This document shows, piece after piece, positions 56,390 through 64,000 of a DNA stretch of 64,000 nt; the first letter of the stretch is position 1, and each line of letters begins with the position of its first letter. This stretch comes from Cladosporium sp. IMV 00045 (Eukaryota; Ascomycota; Dothideomycetes; Cladosporiales; Cladosporiaceae). The stretch lies in assembly GCA_001931905.2 (NCBI GenBank), contig MSJI02000723.1, positions 60,029 to 124,028 of the forward strand. Direction: 5' to 3'. The notes beneath the pieces are model-generated. The model ran no database searches. It saw only the letters and a list, made by a program, of their open reading frames with translations, and had not been told where the DNA came from. A program made the translations under genes and the position numbers.

Positions 56390-59300
56390 TCAAACCACCC
56401 CACCCAACAGCCTCTCCCTCTCCTCCCTCTCCCTCCTCTCCATCAAACTCAACAAATCATTCGAACTCTCCCTAACAAATCCCCCAGCGCCAAGACTGTT
56501 CGCAACACTCTTCCCCGACTTGACCGAAATGAAACTCACACTGCGCCAATGGCCCTTGCGATCATCCACGACAGTCACGGAAGGGAAGCGGCGGATCGCT
56601 GCGGTTGAGGGATCGAGGGTTGAAGGGTTTTGGTGGGATTGAGAGTGGGGTGAGCGGTGTTTGGCCGGTTTGAGGGTCGGCGGCGGCATGAGCTCTGCGT
56701 CGGTTTTGGTGCTAGTTGGGTGGGATGGGGCGGGTTGTGAGGCTGGTGAGGGTGGGGTGATTAGGCAGTCTTTGTAAGAGTCGCTCCAGGCTTGGGCTTT
56801 GGAGGGGGGTGATGAATGTTTCTTGGCTGAGTCCGTTATCGTTTCGGTTGTGCCGTCGAGGTTGTGGTTGCGTTGGAAGGGCGCGGGTGATGAGGTTGAA
56901 AGGTGAGCAGCGGTGATGGTGCTTGGATCTTCGGGGTCTTCTGACGGGTCCGTATTCGCTGAATCCTCCCTAGCACCGCCTTCTTGAGCGCTGTGGTCGG
57001 TCGAGGCGAACAGGCTATTACCGCGAAAAGCAACTGTCGCAGCAGCCAGTCCACCGCGCACCGGCGATTGATGGTCTTTCAAGAGAGGCTTCTTCAACTT
57101 CTCCGGGCCTTCCTCATGATGCTCCCTGATTCGCGTCAAATTCCCAGACTTGTCCGATTTCTCAGAACCAGGCAAAACCGGCGACAACATCTCCAACTCA
57201 GGATGCCTCAGCTTCCCACCCGCCGCTACAGAGGTACGACGGCCTTTCCCGTGAAAATCCGGGCTGCTGGTGAATAGATTGCTGTAGTAGCGAACGAAAG
57301 AACCGAACGTGGCAGAGCGACTTTTGGGCAAAGATTTCTTCGAGCTTTTGGTAGAGCGTTTCGTGAGAACTCTCTTGCTCAGACTGAAGGGATCCGGTTC
57401 GTCTGAATCCTTGGCAGCTCCGGTGTCATTAAAGGCAAAGTCGCGAGCGCGCACGTTGTCGGCAGCGCTGGCGGAGGCGCGGCGTTCTCCGCGAGTGTGG
57501 GAGGGGAATCGAGTCCAGGAATCGAGGGAGGTGCCGATCCTGCTCGCTGTGGAGTCCCGTGAGATTGAAGAAGGCGTTTGCAGGACGATGGGTTTCTTCC
57601 CATCTGTCTGCTTCTGGTTGCTGAAGCTGGAAGTCCTGGACCTGCTTTCAATGGGCGTGCGAGGAGGTGAAAGATGGTGATCGCCCGGCCGCTTGACAGA
57701 ATTATCGAGAGGGTCGCGTTCCGGACTCTGAGGTTGAGTTTGAGATGGTTCGTCCCAGGACGTCGCGAAGAAACTGAGCGAAGACCCTTCGCTGATGGGG
57801 ACGCTGCGTTTGCTGGCGGATCGGAACAGAGCCTTCTCTTGCATTTGGCGTTGAAGAGCTGCGGCCATTAGAGGGTCCGTTTCTTGCATTTCAGAGTATA
57901 AGCTGAAAGTGTTCTTCGCGCTGCTCGGGTCATGTTGATCGTCTTCTTCGATCTGACTGAGGCGCTTCAGTTCGCGAGCAGACGGGCGTCGACGACTGTC
58001 TCCAACAACTGACAAGTGCCTCTCGTAATTAGCGAGAGAGGACTTGCGACGAAGATCAGGAGAAGATGCAGCTCCCTGTGCCTCGTTCACGGTAGGCGTG
58101 GGTAAGTTGTTTAGACTGACGGAACGTGCAGGGTTCCCCTCCGCACCCACGAGCTCATACTGAACAGTCAGCAACTCACTATCATCAGCAGGACCATCGA
58201 CGCAAGGCCTCAAAGAGGGGCTGCAGAGCACCGGCGTGCTGACGCTTCGAGTCTGCTGGCGACGACTGCCAGCACGGAGGAACTTGAAGATCGAACGACG
58301 TTTCCTGACGAGTTTCTTCGGCGGGGTGAAGCGTTCGAGAAACCTCGTACTTTTCATCGTCGAGCTCGAAGTGCTTTTATGGGAGGGCTCGCGTTGAGGC
58401 GTGGTGGAGAGATGGCTTCCATGACACTCTTCGATCGCAGGAGTCGTGTCTTCCAACTCTTTCATGGGCAAGTCAGGCTCCACGATCGTGATGTGCGTCT
58501 CCTCTCTAACCTCAACATCGCCAATCTCAGGCTGCGTCTGTGAACACGTGGAAGGCAATGCAGAAGGCAACACTCCTCCAGTAAGAGGCCAATCGGCCAC
58601 AGCAGCCAAATCGGCAGGGATCTCATACGGCTCCGTCATCTCAGGGCTCGTGGGCCGACTGTATATAGATGAAGAAGAATCGTAACAAGCAGTCACACGA
58701 CCCCAGGAGACGGGGACGTGAGCACTGTCGACTCCAGAATCGGATGTGTTGTGGATATGGCGTGAGCGGGTGGAATTGACATGCGACATCGACGTGCCGC
58801 AGTTTGATCTCTCGCGGCGGTGGGAAGACCATGCTTCTGGAGTTAGACGCTCAGTTGCTTCGGAGGGGGCTGAGAGTTGTGATTTAGAGCGGAGTTGCTG
58901 AGAGATGTGCTTTTTGGATAGGTGGAAGCTGGCGGGCGAGTCGGGTCGTTCTTCGTGGGTGTTTGGTGTGGGTCCTCGGACAGTATCGTCCAGAGCATCG
59001 TCGTGCGGCAGTGCAGCAACATCCCCTGCCTCTTCTTGAGGATGATCAGAAACAAGAACCGTCTCTTCTTTCGACCCATCAGCGTCGTCACTCTCACGAC
59101 TTCCCCCTTCACCATCAACAGCCACATCCCCATCCCAATTTCCCTTACAACCCCCCTCACCAATACCATCAACCTGACACCCCTCCAACCCCAAAGTCAA
59201 ACTCAACCGTGCCAAATCCCTCAACTCATCATCAGATACCACCTCAGCGTCATCATCAGAAGCCAGCCTCCCTCCTCTCCCAGCATCATCTTCATCATGA

Positions 59301-59967
59301 GAAGAAGAAGACCCAAGCTCAAAACCCGAACAAACCCTCCTGACAACCGAAAGCGGCGTCGGCGCCGCAGGGGAACGAGAAGTCAAGCGTCTGAGATCAG
59401 GCGTGCTGGAGAGTGGAGACCTGTGAGATCGGAGAGGGGGGAGTTTAGCGTTAATATATGTGAACGACTGTGGTGGGATGGAGATGGTGGGCAGGTGATG
59501 GAAGGAACGTAGAAAGGGAAAAGAAACGCAGCAAAAACAGAAGAAAAAAAGCAAACTCACAACTCCCCCTTCCTCACGCCCACCCCCACCACTTCCCCTC
59601 CCTCCATCCCCTCCTCAAACCCCTCCGCACATCCCCTCCGCCTTCCCCCAAGCCCAAACCCATAATGTCCCCTCAACAAATCCCCCAAACTCCCCCTCCT
59701 CCTCACTTCTCTTCCTCTCCCCTCACATCTCCCCTCGCCCTTCTCCACACGGCTCCTCAGACGAGGGAATTTCAGGGCGTGAGGGTGATCTTCCGGCAGC
59801 GCCGCGAGGGCGAAAATGTGGTTTGTCGGCAGGGGGCGGGTGGCGGGTTGGTCAGGTGAGAGGGCGCGGCTGGTGGGGAAAGGGCAGCAGATTGCGTTTG
59901 CTTTTGACGCTGCTGTTGATGAGACTGGTGGTTTGGGTGGTTGCGGGGGCGTTGGTTGGGCGGTCAT
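56390..59967 (-). CDS. Large disordered protein of unknown function, two exons
   Basis: I do not recognise this family. The proposed protein has 1145 residues from exon 1 (59967-59561) and exon 2 (59420-56390). The 140-base intron is long for this window, is very pyrimidine-rich and ends in CTCACAG; joining gives KGELSPLSSTPDLRRL in frame. Exon 1 starts MTAQPTPPQPPKPP. The body is Ser/Pro/Asp-rich with few predicted folds. Possibly conserved islands are DDELRDLARLSLTLG (about 195), a PYEIPADLAAVADWPLTGG stretch, a basic KLVRKRRSIFKFLR patch, DPLMAAALQRQMQEKALFRS, and a C-terminus with GFVRESSNDLLSLMERRERE. This is typical of signalling or polarity adaptors of filamentous fungi, but that is a guess. 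Confidence 0.7.
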
Positions 59968-61044
59968 GGTGTGAGTCTTTGTGATTCGACTTGGTCAGGG
60001 TGATGAGGTCGCTGGTCGGTGCCTTTGTAGTAGCTGATTTCTAAACGGTACTGGGGTTGAATGAGGCGATGTTGCGGCTGGAACAATGGCTTGAAGGTGG
60101 ATGTCGGATGGCGAAATGGAGATGCGATCTTTCTGCCCGAATCCAAAAGGGCGGCGTTGTGATATTAATCCAAGAACACGAAGCCGGGGGCACGCATGAA
60201 TGGACGTATGGCGGGTCTCGGTGGGTGAATCGATTGGTGTTAGTCCAATTGATGATGAGAGGCGTGCGATGGTGCTCTTCGACCGAGACAACAACGGAGA
60301 GAGAGAGAGGCAGTAAAGCTAAGGTAGGTAGGGAAGGGGCCGAGTGGATTCGTTTGTTTACGCATCGCAGCGGTGTTATAGGAAGTGGTGATGTGACAGA
60401 GTGCACTGCTATTGTATGTTGACGACGTCGAACTGGGTAAGAGCCAGAGCTAGAGTGATATTGGGAAGACCTGGGAGGCGCAAGTGGGATCAGCATATGA
60501 CAACGAAAACAGCAATAACACGAAGCGAGGGCCAGCAGCAAGAAAGAGCACTAGACATAGAAGAAGACACAGCAACAACAAAGGTCATGAGAAAAAAGCC
60601 AGCAAAATACATGAAGTGTTTACGAACTCAGCTGTAGTTTGCCATCCGACCCATTTCCCACACATCTCATTTCATCTCATCAAAAAAAGCAAATCAACCA
60701 AGCAACCATTCCAAGAAACACCAATTGAATCAATGCTCGCTTTTCCTTTTTCGGGCTTTTCTTTCTAGTCCTTATTTTCGGGATGATCGTTGAGAGTCAT
60801 CGCAAAAGCTTTTATTTTGTCATCATCAATTCCTTTTTTCCCTTTTCCGTTTTTTCCTTTTCGGATTTTTGTTGAACTCCTCGCTAAATGTTAAATTTGG
60901 GTATCACTGGGGTGTTGAAGCATCAAACTCGTAAAAGATTTTCCAGGCGAAAGCAGTTAAGTGCTCGCCCTGGTCAGACAAGTGAATGTCTGACAACCGC
61001 TATGGTGGGCGGGTTTGGGTAGTTGTACAAAACGACGAAGCCGC
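59968..61044. other. Region between the disordered-protein gene and MET6
   Basis: The left half is upstream of the disordered-protein gene and contains a GA-rich run near 60296-60312. The right half is T-rich 3' flank of MET6. No gene is supported; a 166-codon minus-strand frame (60041-60541) is most likely promoter or leader sequence. Confidence 0.5.
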
Positions 61045-63363
61045 TTAAGAGGACTTCTCGTACTTGCCGCGGAAGAACTTGGCGGCGTTGACCAGGTTGG
61101 TAAGCGCGGCCTTGGTCTCCTTCCACTGGCGGGTCTTGAGACCGCAGTCAGGGTTGATCCAGAGCTGCTCGGGCTTGAGGTACTGGAGCATCTCCTCAAC
61201 GCGGTCCTTGATCTCCTGCTCGGAGGGGACACGCGGGGAGTGGATGTCGTAGACACCAGGGCCGATGTGACGGGGGTAGGCCTCGTCGATGAAGACCTTG
61301 AGGAGCTTGGCGTCAGACTTGCTGTTCTCGATGGAGAGGACGTCAGCGTCGAGGGCGGCGATGGCGTGGAAGAAGTCCTGGAACTCAGAGTAACAGAAGT
61401 GAGAGTGGATCTGAGTGGAGTCCTTGACACCGGCGGTGGACAGCTTGAAGCTGTCGACGGCCCAGGCGAGGTACTTCTCGCGCTCAGAGCCGGAGCGGAG
61501 GGGAAGACCCTCACGGAGGGCGGGCTCGTCAACCTGGATGACGTAGATGCCAGCGGTCTCAAGGTCGACGACCTCGTCGCGGAGGGCGAGGGCGAGCTGC
61601 TGAGCCTGGACGGACTGGTGGACATCGTCACGCGGGAAAGACCAGCGGAGACAGGTGATGGGACCAGTGAGCATACCCTTCATGGGCTTCTTGGAGACGG
61701 AGGCGGCGTACTTGCTCTCCTTGACGGTCATGGGCTCAGGGCGAGAGACGTCACCGACGATGATCGGGGGACGCACGCAACGGGAGCCGTAAGACTGGAC
61801 CCAGGCGTGGGTGGTGAAGACGTAACCGTCGAGGCGCTCACCGAAGTACTGAACCATGTCGTTACGCTCGGGCTCACCGTGGACGTAGACGTCAAGGTCA
61901 AGCTCGTCCTGGATGGCGATGACATCGCGGATCTCCTTCTCAATGAACTCCTCGTACTCCTTGGGAGTGATCTCACCCTTGGTGAACTTGTTACGCTGGA
62001 TGCGGATGTCCTGGGTCTGGGGGAAGGAACCAATGGTGGTGGTGGGGAACATAGGCAGGGAGAGGTGAGTCTTCTGCTGGGCGTAACGGGTGTCGAAGGG
62101 AGACTGGCGGTTGTGCTGCTCAGCAGTGACGGCCTCCTGCCTCTTCTTGACCTCAGGGTTGTTGGTGCGGGGAGAGGTGGCGCGAGAGTGCATGCTCTTG
62201 GCGTTGGCCTCGATCTGCTCACGGACGGAGTCAGGGCCCTCGGTGACGGCCTTGGCGATGAGGGCAACCTCAACGACCTTCTCGCTGGCGAAGGAGAACC
62301 AGTCCTTGACCTCCTCGTCGAGCTTCTTCTCGCTGGCGAGGGTGTGGGGAGTGTGAAGGAGGGAAGAAGAGGTGGCGACGAGGACACGGTCCTTGCCGAG
62401 CTTCTGGACGGCGGTCTCGACGACCTCGATGGCCTTCTTGAAGTTGGTCTTCCAGATGTTACGGCCGTCAACGACACCGGCAGAGAGGACCTGCTTCTCG
62501 CCGAGGTGCTCGATGACCTGGCTGAGCTGCTCAGGGTTGCGGACCAGGTCGATGTGAAGGGCGTAGGTGTTCTTGAGGGCGGAGTCGACAACGTCGAGGT
62601 TGTGGACGATGTCGCCGAAGTAGGTGGAGAGAGCGAGCTGGGGACCAGCGGCGCCCTGGAGGGCGGTGAGCTTCTCGTAGGCGGGCTTGAAAGCCTGCTT
62701 GATCTTGGCGGGGAGGTCGAAGACGAGGACGGGCTCGTCAATCTGGACGGTCTCGGCGCCAGCCTCCTTGAGCTGCTTCAGGAGCTGCTCGTAGACGGGG
62801 AGGAGCTTGTCGAGGAGAGAGATGGGGTCGACGGACTGGCCACGGTCGGCCTTGCCGAGGGCGAGGAAAGAGACGGGACCGACGAGGACGGGGCGGGTGG
62901 TGATGCCGGCCTCCTTGGCCTCCTTGAACTCACGGACCGGCTTGGGGTCGGCGGCGAGGGTGAAGGTCTGGTTGTCCTGGAGAGTGGGCTTGACATAGTG
63001 GTAGTTGGAGTCGAACCACTTGACCATCTCGAGGGAGGGGACGTCAATGCCATCCTTCTGGTGGCCACGGCCCATGGCGAAGAACTGGTCGATGGGCTCG
63101 AGGTTGTCCTTGCTGTAACGCTCGGGGATGGCGTTGAACATCTGGATGTGGTCGAGGACATGGTCGTAGTAGGAGAAGTCGTTGGAGGGGATGATGTCGA
63201 CGCCGGCGTCCTTCTGGATCTTCCAGTGCTCGAGTCTCAGCCTCTTGCCCTCGGCGAGGAGGTCCTCGCGAGACAGCTTGCCGCCCCAGTAGGCCTCGTT
63301 GGCCTTCTTCAGGTCACGCAGGCGGCCCATGCGAGGGAAACCGAGAACTGCGGATTGCACCAT
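61045..63363 (-). CDS. MET6: Cobalamin-independent methionine synthase (MetE type)
   Basis: This enzyme moves the methyl group of 5-methyltetrahydropteroyl-glutamate to homocysteine to make methionine, in the cytosol. It is intronless, 772 residues, close to yeast Met6 (767). The start MVQSAVLGFPRMGRLRDLKK is canonical. The N-terminal barrel carries DEPVLV and the C-terminal barrel TTTIGSFPQTQDIR. The catalytic zinc ligands are visible as His and Cys in HSHFCYSEF, a Glu near residue 680 (SIENSKSD) and Cys740 in NPDCGLKTR. Codon use is strongly biased to C and G in third positions, as in highly expressed fungal genes, which also leaves the opposite strand open over its whole length. Confidence 0.97.
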   Translation of the reverse strand: MVQSAVLGFPRMGRLRDLKKANEAYWGGKLSREDLLAEGKRLRLEHWKIQKDAGVDIIPSNDFSYYDHVLDHIQMFNAIPERYSKDNLEPIDQFFAMGRGHQKDGIDVPSLEMVKWFDSNYHYVKPTLQDNQTFTLAADPKPVREFKEAKEAGITTRPVLVGPVSFLALGKADRGQSVDPISLLDKLLPVYEQLLKQLKEAGAETVQIDEPVLVFDLPAKIKQAFKPAYEKLTALQGAAGPQLALSTYFGDIVHNLDVVDSALKNTYALHIDLVRNPEQLSQVIEHLGEKQVLSAGVVDGRNIWKTNFKKAIEVVETAVQKLGKDRVLVATSSSLLHTPHTLASEKKLDEEVKDWFSFASEKVVEVALIAKAVTEGPDSVREQIEANAKSMHSRATSPRTNNPEVKKRQEAVTAEQHNRQSPFDTRYAQQKTHLSLPMFPTTTIGSFPQTQDIRIQRNKFTKGEITPKEYEEFIEKEIRDVIAIQDELDLDVYVHGEPERNDMVQYFGERLDGYVFTTHAWVQSYGSRCVRPPIIVGDVSRPEPMTVKESKYAASVSKKPMKGMLTGPITCLRWSFPRDDVHQSVQAQQLALALRDEVVDLETAGIYVIQVDEPALREGLPLRSGSEREKYLAWAVDSFKLSTAGVKDSTQIHSHFCYSEFQDFFHAIAALDADVLSIENSKSDAKLLKVFIDEAYPRHIGPGVYDIHSPRVPSEQEIKDRVEEMLQYLKPEQLWINPDCGLKTRQWKETKAALTNLVNAAKFFRGKYEKSS

Positions 63364-64000
63364 CTTTGCTGTGTGTGTGATGGTAAAAGGGTGATGAAAG
63401 GGGAAATGAAGGGGAGGGAGGAAGGTATGTGAGGAGGAGGAAGAGGAAGCAGGAAGTGAAGTGAAGTGCGGGACAGGTGTTTATAGGCGGCGTGGGCGGT
63501 GCGTGTTCGTATGCAGGCCACCAGGCAGAGCGAGCCAGTTGGGTGAGAGCCGGCGAGAAAATCTGCGTGGAGATGGAAGTGGGGTGGGAGGAATGGAGGG
63601 GCTGGCTGGCTGTGCTGAGATTGTTCGTACGATGTGAGAGCCTCACTAGTCCTCACAAAGCCTCTGTACAAGACGACCAGAACTACAACTCCTACAGCAA
63701 AACAGGGCAGAGCAGAGCACAGGGTCTAACGCATAGGCGTCAGAGAAGTCTCAGCGTCTTTTTCTCTTCCCTTCTCACCAGCACTACCATGCTACTACTG
63801 ACTTGATCATCATTCTCGACTGCGTTCTCGGAGAGCGAGAAACGGGGAAACATGCCCATTGGACGAGGGGCACGGGCAGTTTACTCATCTCATCACGTCG
63901 CGGCCTGTCTCCGATATCGTCCATTGGATCCCAATCCCCTCCGCGGGGTCATGGTTGCCCGCCGCCAGTATCTTGTACTATCAGGCCAATTTTTTTTTTT
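63364..64000. other. MET6 promoter region and right window edge
   Basis: Upstream sequence of MET6, with a TATA-like element and purine-rich leader. No other gene is seen before the window ends in a run of T. Confidence 0.5.
63480..63485 (-). promoter_or_regulatory. TATA-like box of MET6
   Basis: On the minus strand this reads TATAAA, about 117 bases upstream of the start codon at 63363, followed by a CT-rich leader. Placement suits a strongly expressed gene. Confidence 0.5.

Noticed and set aside
58922..59512. 196-codon plus-strand frame opposite the disordered-protein gene
   Set aside because: Antisense shadow crossing the proposed intron; no family features.
61728..62741. 337-codon Ser/Thr/Pro-rich frame on the MET6 strand
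   Set aside because: Shifted reading of MET6 codons; the composition mirrors third-position bias.

Overview
This window is nuclear DNA from a filamentous ascomycete fungus (Pezizomycotina). The evidence is short GT-AG introns (mostly 46-65 bases) with CTAAC/CTGAC-type branch sites, fungal-type rhodopsin-like (SAT4/PTH11-related) and Zn2Cys6 regulator families, GPI-anchored Ser-rich wall proteins, and a complex I subunit of the kind fungi carry. A dothideomycete is my best guess from overall protein style, but that is inference. There are no bacterial operons, CRISPR arrays, recognisable transposase or reverse transcriptase genes, and I found no rRNA or tRNA gene by eye.

Layout. 0.5-7.5 kb: a rhodopsin-like/MFS fusion membrane protein, an aldo/keto reductase with four introns, and a GPI-anchored Ser-rich wall protein. 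8.6-21.4 kb, minus strand: the Rsp5/HulA HECT ubiquitin ligase, a Zn2Cys6 transcription factor, a gene-free 3-kb stretch, a nuclear poly(A)-binding RRM protein (Pab2 type) and a Scy1-like pseudokinase (Cex1 type). 22-26.6 kb: a large nuclear protein with a PHD finger and a forkhead-like segment. 26.7-28.7 kb: a voltage-gated proton channel (Hv1 type) divergent from a secreted GH25 lysozyme. 29.2-39.4 kb: the U-box E4 enzyme Ufd2, an isochorismatase-like cysteine hydrolase, a secreted GH5 glycosidase, Ap4A phosphorylase and a membrane-anchored MOSC/mARC-like protein. 40.1-49.3 kb: an EamA transporter, a 4.1-kb intergenic region and a DENN-domain protein carrying a C1-like zinc finger. 50-56 kb: a Pof1-like NMN adenylyltransferase divergent from a mitochondrial complex I subunit, a RING-like coiled-coil protein and a short-chain dehydrogenase. 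56.4-63.4 kb: a large disordered protein of unknown function and cobalamin-independent methionine synthase.

Most genes are housekeeping or accessory single genes, not a metabolite cluster. Two belong to ubiquitin signalling (Rsp5, Ufd2), two to NAD(H) metabolism and share one short promoter (Pof1-like, complex I subunit), and three encode secreted or wall proteins (GPI protein, GH25, GH5). The most distinctive items are the rhodopsin-like/fucose-permease-type fusion, the compact proton channel, the PHD plus forkhead-like protein, a probable GC-AG intron in the complex I gene, a duplicated splice acceptor and a degenerate 280-base duplication near 12.4-12.9 kb. All intron positions were set by reading frame, splice motifs and family conservation, without transcript data.
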